Shown here: positions 16,100 to 22,697 of the stretch, piece after piece
How the letters are laid out: every line of letters starts with the position of its first letter
Position numbering within the stretch: the stretch's first letter is position 1
Assembly: GCA_903893955.1 (NCBI GenBank)
Contig: CAITOG010000147.1
Span: 1-22,868, forward strand
From: an uncultured Actinomycetes bacterium
GTDB lineage: Bacteria > Actinomycetota > Acidimicrobiia > Acidimicrobiales > RAAP-2
Direction of reading: 5' to 3'
DNA length: 22,868 nt
Position numbers and translations under genes: made by a program
The notes under the pieces: generated by a model
The model's database searches: none
Seen by the model: the letters and a program-made list of their open reading frames with translations, nothing else
Told to the model about the DNA's origin: nothing

Positions 16100-16864
16100 T
16101 CAGGCCGTGGCACGGCAGTCAGCGTCACCTCTGGCTCGAGAGCGCAGCTGCACGGTGGTGGCTGAGTCCTCGACGCCGAGCCCGGCCAGGAGGCCACCGA
16201 CCATGCCGCGATCGACAGCGCAGAGGACTGGGTGATGGGCGGCCGCCTCGCCGAAGGGGCAGCTCTCGGCCACGATTGACGTCTCGTCGCCTGTGTTCTC
16301 GGCGCGAGCAGCGAACCCATGGGCGGTGAGGGTCTCTGCGATTGCTCCCATTGCGGAGCGGACCGAGCGCTCGGTGTCGCCGGGGCCCATCTGTGCCGCC
16401 AGCCGGCGACCGTAGTCCTCGCCGACCTCGGCCGCCATGGCCTCTGCCTTCTCGGGACCGAGCAACTCGAGAGAGCGCTCGAGGAGGGCGACGAGGAGAT
16501 CGTCGCGGCGCCCGCCGAGCTCGACGGAGAGCTCCGCATCCGCCACCGAGTAGCGCTTGGCCGGTCGTCCTGCGGTCGTGGACTTCGTCGGCTTCTCGAC
16601 CATGACGTGGCTGCCTGCGACAAGACGCTCGAGGTGATGGCGCACCACATTGGGGTGGAGAGAGAACTCCGTCGCGATCTCGGTCACCGTGGAACTGGGA
16701 TGGCTGCGCAGGTACAGGTAGATCGCCCGTCGTGTCGGATCCCCGAAGGCGCTCGAGAGGGCGGTGATAGCCGCCGAGAACTCGTCGTCGACGTTGCCCA
16801 CGCTCTGATCGCCGCCGACGTCGCCTTTCGTCGGCACGACGTCGCGGTTGGTCTCAGGGGTCAT
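16100..16864 (-). CDS. SufR-like Fe-S-sensing winged-helix transcriptional regulator
   Basis: A 254-residue protein. An ArsR/DeoR-type winged helix spans about 41-108, with DPTRRAIYLYLR, a recognition helix region SLHPNVVRHHLERL and a wing ending GRPAKRYSV. The C-terminal domain carries C202, C215 and C250 in a C-x12-C-x34-C pattern, resembling the cluster ligands of SufR, the [4Fe-4S] repressor of suf operons. Gene neighbours with a cysteine desulfurase fold and Mrp support an Fe-S role. The ATG at 16864 is 10 bases after a TACACT -10 box that lies inside a palindrome, so it probably represses itself and mrp. It could instead sense another ligand, since the cluster is inferred from cysteines only. 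Confidence 0.82.
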   Translation of the reverse strand: MTPETNRDVVPTKGDVGGDQSVGNVDDEFSAAITALSSAFGDPTRRAIYLYLRSHPSSTVTEIATEFSLHPNVVRHHLERLVAGSHVMVEKPTKSTTAGRPAKRYSVADAELSVELGGRRDDLLVALLERSLELLGPEKAEAMAAEVGEDYGRRLAAQMGPGDTERSVRSAMGAIAETLTAHGFAARAENTGDETSIVAESCPFGEAAAHHPVLCAVDRGMVGGLLAGLGVEDSATTVQLRSRARGDADCRATA

Positions 16865-16865
16865 C

Positions 16866-16885
16866 ACACTCGGTAGTGTACCGAG
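16866..16885. promoter_or_regulatory. Overlapping palindromic operator on a symmetric bidirectional -10
   Basis: Two perfect inverted repeats overlap. ACACT-CGGT-AGTGT is at 16866-16879 and CTCGGTA-GTG-TACCGAG at 16869-16885. Inside both lies TAGTGTA, which reads as TAGTGT (16874-16879) for mrp on the plus strand and TACACT (16880-16875) for the regulator on the minus strand. A dimeric repressor bound here would shut both genes. The minus-strand reading ACACT-N6-TGTGA is close to a motif I recall for mycobacterial SufR (ACACT-N5-TGTGA), which I have not verified. Confidence 0.65.
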
Positions 16886-16930
16886 CAGCCCCGCAATTCG
16901 ACCCTCCTTGTCGAGAGCGGCGCCCCCCTG

Positions 16931-16936
16931 AGGAGG
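16931..16936 (+). promoter_or_regulatory. Ribosome binding site fixing the mrp start
   Basis: AGGAGG lies 5 bases before the ATG at 16942. The open frame runs further upstream, but this site decides the start. Confidence 0.8.
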
Positions 16937-16941
16937 GAGAC

Positions 16942-18075
16942 ATGGCGGAGACCTTGAACATCGCGGCCGCAGCAGGTGCCGTGGTCGATCCTGAGCTCGA
17001 GCTGGCGCTGGACGTCGTCGGGATGGTCGGCGAGACCAGCCTCGACGGTGGCAACGCTCGCGTCGAGCTCGCCCTGCCGATCGCCGCATGGCCCTCCGCT
17101 ATCGCCATCGAGCAGGCCATCGAGCGAGCGGTCGAGGCGCTCGACGGAGTGGACGCCGTCGAGGTGAACCGCCGCACGATGACAGAGGAGGAGCGCCTCA
17201 CGCTGCGCTCAACGCTCCGACGGCTCATGGGGGGCGAGGAGGACGATGGCCATGGCCACAGCCATGGCAGCAGCGGGCCGCGCTTCTTGGAGACGACCTC
17301 AGCCACGAGAGTCCTCGGCATCTCGTCAGGCAAGGGCGGGGTGGGCAAGTCGTCGGTCACGGTCAATCTCGCCATCGCGCTCGCCCAGGCTGGCAAGAGG
17401 GTCGGCGTGCTCGACGCTGATGTCTACGGATTCTCGATCCCGAAGATGCTCGGGCCAGACCACGATCCAATCATCCTCGGCGATACCGTCATCCCGACCC
17501 CTGTGCACGGTGTTCGTTGCCTCTCGATGGGCTTCTTCGTCCCCGACGAGCAGCCGGTGATCTGGCGTGGCCCGATGCTCCACAAGGCTATCGAGCAGTT
17601 CGTCACCGAGGCGTGGTGGGGCGAGCCCGACTTCATCCTGATCGACATGCCACCTGGGACCGGCGACGTCGCGCTGACGCTCTCTGAGGTCTTGCCTCGG
17701 GTGGAGATCTATGTCGTGACCACTCCGCAGCCGGCAGCCGAACGAGTGGCACAGCGATCCGCGTGGGCAGCCCGGAAGATGAAGCTGGCAGTGCGTGGCG
17801 TGATCGAGAACATGAGCTGGTTCATCGGTGACGACGGCACGCGCTACGAGCTCTTCGGGGCCGGCGGCGGCGAGCAGCTCGCCCACCAGCTGGGCGTCCC
17901 GCTGCTCGGGCAGGTCCCGCTCGTGCCGGCCTTGCGGGAAGGCGGCGACGCCGGCTCACCGATCACGGTGAGCGACCCTGAGTCGATCGCCTCCAGGGCG
18001 TTCGCCGAGCTGGCCGCCAAGATCATCGCCCAGGGTCCAGCTCGGGTGTACCGGCAGGAGCTGCGGATCGGCTGA
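16942..18075 (+). CDS. mrp: Mrp/ApbC-type P-loop ATPase, Fe-S carrier family
   Basis: A 377-residue protein. Residues about 8-85 form a MIP18/DUF59-like domain (VVDPELELALDVVGMVG). A linker with DDGHGHSHGSSG (101-112) follows, then the Mrp NTPase with deviant Walker A GKGGVGKS (130-137), DADVYGFSIPKMLG and IDMPPGTGD (234-242). Family members carry a [4Fe-4S] cluster for delivery to apoproteins. Here the usual CxxC after ENMS is absent: the sequence is ENMSWFIGDDG (289-299), and the only cysteine is C193. From memory, other actinobacterial Mrp proteins also lack it, so this may be a lineage trait. It is divergent from the SufR-like regulator, shares its operator, and has a leader of about 55 bases. 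Confidence 0.92.
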   Translation: MAETLNIAAAAGAVVDPELELALDVVGMVGETSLDGGNARVELALPIAAWPSAIAIEQAIERAVEALDGVDAVEVNRRTMTEEERLTLRSTLRRLMGGEEDDGHGHSHGSSGPRFLETTSATRVLGISSGKGGVGKSSVTVNLAIALAQAGKRVGVLDADVYGFSIPKMLGPDHDPIILGDTVIPTPVHGVRCLSMGFFVPDEQPVIWRGPMLHKAIEQFVTEAWWGEPDFILIDMPPGTGDVALTLSEVLPRVEIYVVTTPQPAAERVAQRSAWAARKMKLAVRGVIENMSWFIGDDGTRYELFGAGGGEQLAHQLGVPLLGQVPLVPALREGGDAGSPITVSDPESIASRAFAELAAKIIAQGPARVYRQELRIG

Positions 18076-18084
18076 CGCCTTCGA

Positions 18085-18116
18085 CTTGCCGACACGCAGC
18101 TCACGTCGGTGGCAAG
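18085..18116 (+). terminator. Hairpin after mrp
   Basis: CTTGCC (18085-18090) pairs with GGCAAG (18111-18116), and GAC pairs with GTC inside, with a 3-base bulge and an 11-base loop. It lies 10 bases past the mrp stop without a T-run. It could be a terminator or an operator in front of the next gene. Confidence 0.35.
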
Positions 18117-18162
18117 ATCCCTCGGGGACCATCCGAGTGGGTGGCAGGCAGGAGGCTGGTCG

Positions 18163-19014
18163 ATGAAGGACGTTGCAGGCAAGACAGCGGTGATCACCGG
18201 CGGCGCCAGTGGCATCGGCCGAGCCACCGCTGAGCGGCTGGCCTCGAACGGGGCGAAGCTCGTCCTTGCCGATATTGAGGTGCCGGTGCTCGAGGCCACG
18301 GTCGCTGAGCTGCGTGCCACCGGGGCGGACGTGATCGGCGTTGCCACCGACGTGGCGGACCTCGGTTCGGTCGAGGCGCTGCGCGACGCGGCGCTCGACG
18401 CCTTCGGCGAGGTGCACATCGTCTTCAACAACGCCGGTGTCGGCGGCGGACCAACGATCACGTCAACGCCAGCTGCCTGGGACTGGGTGCTGGGCGTGAA
18501 CGTCGACGGCGTGGTCTACGGGATGTCGACCTTCCTCCCGCTGCTCTTGGCCCAGGACGAGGGGCACATCATCAACACAGCCTCGCTGGCAGGACTCGGC
18601 GGCGTGCCAGGCATGGGGCCGTACTGTGCATCGAAGTTCGCCGTGGTCGGGATGACCGAGTCGCTGTTCTACGAGCTGGCCATGATCGGCTCGAACGTCC
18701 ACTGCTCTGTTCTGTGCCCTGGCTTCACCAAGACTCGGATCCATGAGTCTGATCGCAACATGCCGGCCGCACTTGCGGCCCAGGGTCGAGACCCGATGGC
18801 CGAGCAGACCGCCTCGATCGCCAAGCAGGCAGTGGAGAACGGGATCGAGGTGGAGATCGTGGCCAATGCCGTGGGCGATGCGATCATCGACGAGCGCTTC
18901 TGGATCTTGACCCATGAGCGAGTGGCGCTTGCCACCACCCGACAGCGCTTGGCCTGGATGGAGGGCGGGCAGCCGCCACGTATCGATCTCGACGAGGCTG
19001 GTAAGGCCTCGTAG
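18163..19014 (+). CDS. Short-chain dehydrogenase/reductase (classical SDR)
   Basis: A 283-residue NAD(P)-dependent oxidoreductase. The cofactor loop TGGASGIG is at about 11-18, the NNAG motif follows near 87-90, a serine lies in the NTASLAG strand, and the catalytic YCASK is near 156-160. An acidic residue after the second strand (LVLADIE) favours NAD over NADP. The substrate is unknown, and the C-terminal part after PGFTKT is typical of classical SDRs of about 250-290 residues. The ATG at 18163 has GGAGG 7 bases upstream; an in-frame GTG at 18109 would add 18 unlikely residues. It is convergent with the dGTPase gene, with one base between stops. Confidence 0.92.
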   Translation: MKDVAGKTAVITGGASGIGRATAERLASNGAKLVLADIEVPVLEATVAELRATGADVIGVATDVADLGSVEALRDAALDAFGEVHIVFNNAGVGGGPTITSTPAAWDWVLGVNVDGVVYGMSTFLPLLLAQDEGHIINTASLAGLGGVPGMGPYCASKFAVVGMTESLFYELAMIGSNVHCSVLCPGFTKTRIHESDRNMPAALAAQGRDPMAEQTASIAKQAVENGIEVEIVANAVGDAIIDERFWILTHERVALATTRQRLAWMEGGQPPRIDLDEAGKAS

Positions 19015-19015
19015 C

Positions 19016-20179
19016 TCAGCGGTCGATCCCCTGAGGGAGGCGTCCAGGGTCGAAGCCGAGCAGCGCCACCGCAGAGCGAAAGGCGAAGCGGTCGGTCATA
19101 CCAGCCACATAGGCGACTGCGGCGTGGCGTGCATCGTCCTCGCCACTGAGAAGCCCACCGTCATCGAGGACGCCGGGGATCTGGTTGGGTGAGTCGATGA
19201 AGTGCTCGGTCAACGCAGTGAGGACCTCGATGACGGCGGTGGCCTGGGCCACAGACGCATCTCGAAGGTAGATCTGCTCGTAGTTGAAGGTTCGGAACTC
19301 TGCGAGCGCCTCTGCATGGTCGGGATCCATGCCGATGGTCCCGCTGACGAGTGTGGTCCGCACCAGCGCATCGATGAAGGAGCCGAGCTGGGCGCCTCGT
19401 CGGGTCCCGGCGCGCTCAGCCACGATGGCGGGGAGGTGCTCGGCGGTGACAATCCCGGCCCCCTCGGCATCCTCAAAGTCGTGACAGACATACGCGATCC
19501 GATCGGCCCAGCTCACCACCTCGCCTTCAGGGGTTGAGGGAGCTGGGCGAGACCATGAGTGGTTCCTGATGCCATCGAGCGTCTCGACGCAGAGGTTGAG
19601 CGGTGCCAGCGAGACGTCTGCGCCCCACGAAGCATGATCGAAGCCCTCGTCCAAGAAGGGATCGAGCGCGTCCTCGCTCGCGTGACCGCCAGGACCATGC
19701 CCACAGTCGTGTCCGAGGGCGATGGCCTCGGTCAGCGCGACATTCAGGCCCAATGCTCGTGCGATGCCGGTAGCGACCTGGGCCACCTCGAGCGCGTGGG
19801 TTAGTCGAGTCCGCTGGTGGTCGTCGGGGAAGACGAAGACCTGGGTCTTGCCGGCAAGCCGGCGAAAGGCGGAGGCATGGAGGATCCGGTCACGGTCCCG
19901 CTCGAAGCAGGTGCGCCACTCGTCGGGCTCCTCGGGAACCGCCCGCTCTCCAGCGCCTGCGGATCGGGTGGCGCCGGCGACGAGCCAGCTCGCCTCGCGA
20001 TCCTCTCGGACGGTACGGACGACGCCGAGCTCGGGCTCTCCCAACGAGCTCGGATCAATGGCAGCTGACGAGTCGGCGTGTGCAGTGACGACGACGTCGC
20101 TGCCGGTGAACCCCTCCATGGTTGCAGCCCACCGGCGGGTGCGATCGGTGAGTTGACGGTCGTGGGCCACGCCCACCAT
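19016..20179 (-). CDS. dgt: Deoxyguanosinetriphosphate triphosphohydrolase-like HD protein
   Basis: From the ATG at 20179 the protein has 387 residues. The HD metal site is complete: H128 in RLTHALEVAQ, H157-D158 in GHDCGHGPGGH and D226 in WADRIAYVCHD. The preceding FERDRDRILHASAFRRLAGKTQVF and following LNLCVETLDGIRNHSW are diagnostic of the dGTPase family, which cleaves dNTPs to nucleoside and triphosphate and helps control dNTP pools. The first 85 residues are poorly conserved, so the true start is uncertain; the ATG for M21 (20119) is an alternative. It is divergent from the DUF3107-ArsA operon and convergent with the SDR gene. Confidence 0.9.
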   Translation of the reverse strand: MVGVAHDRQLTDRTRRWAATMEGFTGSDVVVTAHADSSAAIDPSSLGEPELGVVRTVREDREASWLVAGATRSAGAGERAVPEEPDEWRTCFERDRDRILHASAFRRLAGKTQVFVFPDDHQRTRLTHALEVAQVATGIARALGLNVALTEAIALGHDCGHGPGGHASEDALDPFLDEGFDHASWGADVSLAPLNLCVETLDGIRNHSWSRPAPSTPEGEVVSWADRIAYVCHDFEDAEGAGIVTAEHLPAIVAERAGTRRGAQLGSFIDALVRTTLVSGTIGMDPDHAEALAEFRTFNYEQIYLRDASVAQATAVIEVLTALTEHFIDSPNQIPGVLDDGGLLSGEDDARHAAVAYVAGMTDRFAFRSAVALLGFDPGRLPQGIDR

Positions 20180-20194
20180 TCTGCCTGCCCCCTG

Positions 20195-20200
20195 TAACGT
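20195..20200 (+). promoter_or_regulatory. Possible -10 box of the DUF3107-ArsA operon
   Basis: TAACGT is 74 bases before the GTG at 20275, which would give a leader of about 68 bases. The leader contains a 10-base palindrome CGCTGCAGCG (20235-20244) and a GAGAGGGG ribosome binding site. No -35 is evident. Confidence 0.25.
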
Positions 20201-20274
20201 GGGTGTCCGGCAGCGTCGGACCGTATTGGTGCGGCGCTGCAGCGAGATCTTCGAGAACAAGAGAGGGGTGCGAC

Positions 20275-20508
20275 GTGGACGTCCGCATCGGCATCGTGCA
20301 GACAGTCAAGGAGCTCGAGGTGGAGCTCGCCGACGACGCCGACCGCGACGCGGTCATGGCGGATATCGACAAAGCCCTCGGCGGCGACGGCGTGCTCTGG
20401 CTGACCGACAAGAAGGGCCGACGAGTCGGCGTCCCGTCGTCGAAGGTCGCGTACGTCGAGATCGGCGCACCGACCTCGGAGCGCCGCGTCGGCTTCGGCG
20501 CCCCCTAA
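20275..20508 (+). CDS. DUF3107 family small protein
   Basis: A 77-residue acidic-to-neutral cytoplasmic protein beginning MDVRIGIVQTVKELEVEL and ending in a short Arg/Gly tail. The VRIGIVQTVKELEVEL opening, the DKKGRRVGVPSSKVAYVEIG stretch and the size match DUF3107, a family found almost only in actinobacteria and without an assigned function. The GTG start has GAGAGGGG about 6 bases upstream. The next gene begins 17 bases after its stop, so it probably forms an operon with the two ArsA-like ATPases. I cannot assign a role. The link to the ATPases is positional. Confidence 0.88.
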   Translation: MDVRIGIVQTVKELEVELADDADRDAVMADIDKALGGDGVLWLTDKKGRRVGVPSSKVAYVEIGAPTSERRVGFGAP

Positions 20509-20525
20509 GACCGGCGCACACTGAT

Positions 20526-21476
20526 ATGAGCGCACCGCCGCTCGTCGATCGGCGCCTCATCTTCGTCACCGGCAAGGGTGGCGTGGGCAAGACGACCGTG
20601 GCCGCTGGCCTGGCGCAGATGCTTGCTGACGAGGGCCGTCGGGTCCTGGCCTGCGAGGTCGACGCCAAGGGAGACCTGGCCGCCGCGTTCGAGGTCCCCG
20701 CACCAGGCTTCACGCCCGAGCGGATCGGCGACAACCTGTCGCTGATGGCCATGGACACTGAGGCCTCGTTACGTGAGTACCTCAAGCTCAATCTCAAGAT
20801 CCCGATCGTCGGCCGGATCGGCCCGCTGGCCAAGGCCTTCGACTTCGTCGCCACCGCAGCGCCGGGCGTCAAGGAGATCCTGACCGTCGGCAAGCTGTGC
20901 TTCGAAGCGCGAGAGAAGAACTACGACTCGATCGTGGTCGACGCGTCGGCGACCGGCCACATCATCGGCCAGCTCGCGGCTCCGCAGGCGATCAACGATC
21001 TGGTTCGGGTCGGCCTCATCCGGTCCCAGACCGACTGGATGCTCGACATCCTGTCTGATCCGGTGCAGACAGGCCTCGCCATCGTGACGACGCCAGAGGA
21101 GATGCCAGTCGCTGAGACCATCGAGCTCGCTGGCAAGGTGGCGGCCGAAACCACGGTCGAGCTGGCTGCTGTGGTCGTCAATCGGGTCCTGCCTGAGCGC
21201 TTCGGCCCACGTGATGAGGAGGTGTTCTCGTCACTCGAGACGCCAGCAGGACGCACGGCCCTGGCTGCCGCGCTCGGTGAGGACGTCACCGCCCTCTTGG
21301 ACGCCACCCGACTTGCGACCTCATTGCGACGCAGCCGTGCCGCCCACCTCGAGACCCTGCGAGCCAGTCTCGACACCTCGATGCCGATCATCCTGCTCCC
21401 CGAGCTCTTCGCCAGGACCGATGGGGTTCGAGCCACCCGACAGATCGCCGAGCATCTCGAGGGAGAGCTGCGATGA
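20526..21476 (+). CDS. ArsA/Get3-like ATPase, first of a pair
   Basis: A 316-residue SIMIBI-class P-loop ATPase. The deviant Walker A GKGGVGKTT is at 16-24, with LACEVDAKGDLAAAF where the A-loop/switch region follows, and VVDASATGH replaces the family's DTAPTGH switch. There are no paired cysteines for arsenite, and no arsenic genes are nearby, so arsenite pumping is unlikely. It resembles the smaller member of the paired actinobacterial ATPases that include mycobacterial Rv3679-Rv3680, recalled as a Get3-like heterodimer. It overlaps the second ATPase gene by 4 bases (ATGA), fitting a heteromeric complex. The ATG at 20526 is favoured by homology to the strand just before Walker A. Confidence 0.88.
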   Translation: MSAPPLVDRRLIFVTGKGGVGKTTVAAGLAQMLADEGRRVLACEVDAKGDLAAAFEVPAPGFTPERIGDNLSLMAMDTEASLREYLKLNLKIPIVGRIGPLAKAFDFVATAAPGVKEILTVGKLCFEAREKNYDSIVVDASATGHIIGQLAAPQAINDLVRVGLIRSQTDWMLDILSDPVQTGLAIVTTPEEMPVAETIELAGKVAAETTVELAAVVVNRVLPERFGPRDEEVFSSLETPAGRTALAAALGEDVTALLDATRLATSLRRSRAAHLETLRASLDTSMPIILLPELFARTDGVRATRQIAEHLEGELR

Positions 21477-22636
21477 GCGGCTCCTCGCCGATCCTCGAAT
21501 TGCTCGGCCAGCGGGAGATCGTGGTCGCATGTGGACCCGGTGGGGTGGGCAAGACCACGACCGCCGCCGCGGCGGCAGCCCAGGCAGCTCTGCGCCTCGG
21601 CGGCAGGGTGCTGGTCCTCACCGTCGATCCGGCGCGACGCCTCGCCGACGCGCTGGGGATCAAGGAGATCGGCAACGAGGTCACGGAGGTGCCTGCTGAG
21701 GCCTTCGTCACCGCTGACGGTGCTCCGGTAGGCAGATTGTTCGCGGCCATGCTCGACACCAAGAAGAGTTGGGACGACCTCATCGAGCGCCACACGCCTG
21801 ACCCCGCCACTGCGGCTCGGATCATGGCGAACCCGCTCTATCAGAACATCACCGGCCGATTCATCCAGAGCCACGACTACATCGCCATGGAGCGGCTCTA
21901 CGAGCTCCATTCGACAGGGGAGTGGGACCTGATCGTCGTCGATACCCCGCCGACCCGAAATGCACTGGACTTCCTCGATGCGCCTTCTCGAATGGCGGAC
22001 TTCTTCTCGAGCCGACTGCTCCGATGGCTCATCGCACCAGCGCGCAGCGGCCTGTTCGCAGTGGCGTCGAAACCCTTCACGCAGGTTGCTGACCGAATCT
22101 TGGGGACCGAGTTCCTGGGCGACATCACCGAGTTCTTCGTGTCGCTCCAATCGATGTACGGCGGCTTCGTCGAGCGTGCGAACGCGGTGGCCAGGCTGAT
22201 GGCCGACGAGCGCACCACGTTCCTCGTCGTCTCGAGTTCAGAGACTGTGCCACTCAGAGAGGCAGAGTTCTTCGTGTCGCAGCTCGTCGATCGCAACCTG
22301 AGCGTCGGCGCAGTGGTGCTCAACAAGGTGCTGCCCGACTCGCTCGCAGATCCCGGCGGCCTGGCTGCCGCTCGAGGTCTGGGCGAGCGAGCAGGCGAGA
22401 TCGCTGGCGAGGTGGCGCCGGTGATCGGGGTCGACGAGGAGGCTCTCGTCCGGGTCCTCGGGACGATCGCCGAGAGCTACGGTGACTTCGCCGTGACCGC
22501 CCGACGTGAGGCTGGAGCCCGGAGTCGCTTCGAGGCGGGCGGTGCGCCGCTCGTCTCGGTACCGAGGCTCGACGAGGACATCCATGACATGGCGGGACTC
22601 CTGGCTCTCGGCAATCTGCTCATCGCCGAGCCGTGA
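21473..22636 (+). CDS. ArsA/Get3-like ATPase, second of a pair
   Basis: A 387-residue P-loop ATPase. The deviant Walker A GPGGVGKTT is at 21-29, TVDPARRLADALG follows as the ArsA/Get3 A-loop, and the switch VVDTPPTRNALDFLDAP is well kept. The central helical part (about 90-230) with FFSSRLLRWLIAPARSG is hydrophobic and could form the substrate groove seen in Get3. No zinc CxxC is present. It is the larger partner of the preceding ATPase, with a 4-base overlap. A membrane-protein targeting or envelope-stress role is inferred from the family, not shown here. It ends 53 bases before the PHP gene. Confidence 0.9.
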   Translation: MSGSSPILELLGQREIVVACGPGGVGKTTTAAAAAAQAALRLGGRVLVLTVDPARRLADALGIKEIGNEVTEVPAEAFVTADGAPVGRLFAAMLDTKKSWDDLIERHTPDPATAARIMANPLYQNITGRFIQSHDYIAMERLYELHSTGEWDLIVVDTPPTRNALDFLDAPSRMADFFSSRLLRWLIAPARSGLFAVASKPFTQVADRILGTEFLGDITEFFVSLQSMYGGFVERANAVARLMADERTTFLVVSSSETVPLREAEFFVSQLVDRNLSVGAVVLNKVLPDSLADPGGLAAARGLGERAGEIAGEVAPVIGVDEEALVRVLGTIAESYGDFAVTARREAGARSRFEAGGAPLVSVPRLDEDIHDMAGLLALGNLLIAEP

Positions 22637-22643
22637 GCGGCAC

Positions 22644-22667
22644 CGTCACTACGATGGCCTTGTGACG
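22644..22667 (+). promoter_or_regulatory. Promoter flanked by an inverted repeat upstream of the PHP gene
   Basis: CGTCAC (22644-22649) and GTGACG (22662-22667) are perfect inverted arms around TACGAT (22650-22655), a -10 box 6 bases before a GTG at 22662. A repressor dimer could occlude this promoter. Confidence 0.4.
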
Positions 22668-22697
22668 AGGCCCAAGGATCGACTTCTCGATGCTTGA
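22662..22697 (+). CDS. Possible leaderless 11-codon upstream peptide
   Basis: From the GTG at 22662 a frame encodes MTRPKDRLLDA and stops at 22695-22697, overlapping the PHP gene's ATG in another frame (ATG at 22690). The GTG is 6 bases after a TACGAT -10 box, the same spacing as at two real starts in this window. It might couple or tune translation of the PHP gene, or it may be chance. Confidence 0.25.
   Translation: MTRPKDRLLDA

Noticed and set aside
16099..16650. Upstream extension of the desulfurase-like frame
   Set aside because: The added residues are a shadow of the regulator gene in another frame. The conserved fold begins at RAYLDHATT, right after the GTG at 16098.
17254..17275. 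Short repeat in the mrp linker as a DNA repeat element
   Set aside because: The repeated GGCCATGGCCACAGCCATGG-like bases lie in frame and encode the Gly/His linker, so coding low complexity is the simpler explanation.
20180..20260. Longer dGTPase frame from an ATG at 20260
   Set aside because: The extra residues are basic and low in complexity and would cover the divergent promoter region of the DUF3107 operon.
20199..20525. Longer ArsA-like frame starting upstream of DUF3107
   Set aside because: It overlaps the well-supported DUF3107 gene in another frame, and the ATPase fold begins only after 20526.
20526..22636. Arsenite pump ATPase (ArsA) function for the paired ATPases
   Set aside because: No arsenite-binding cysteine cluster is visible in either protein, and no ArsB or ArsR partner is nearby.
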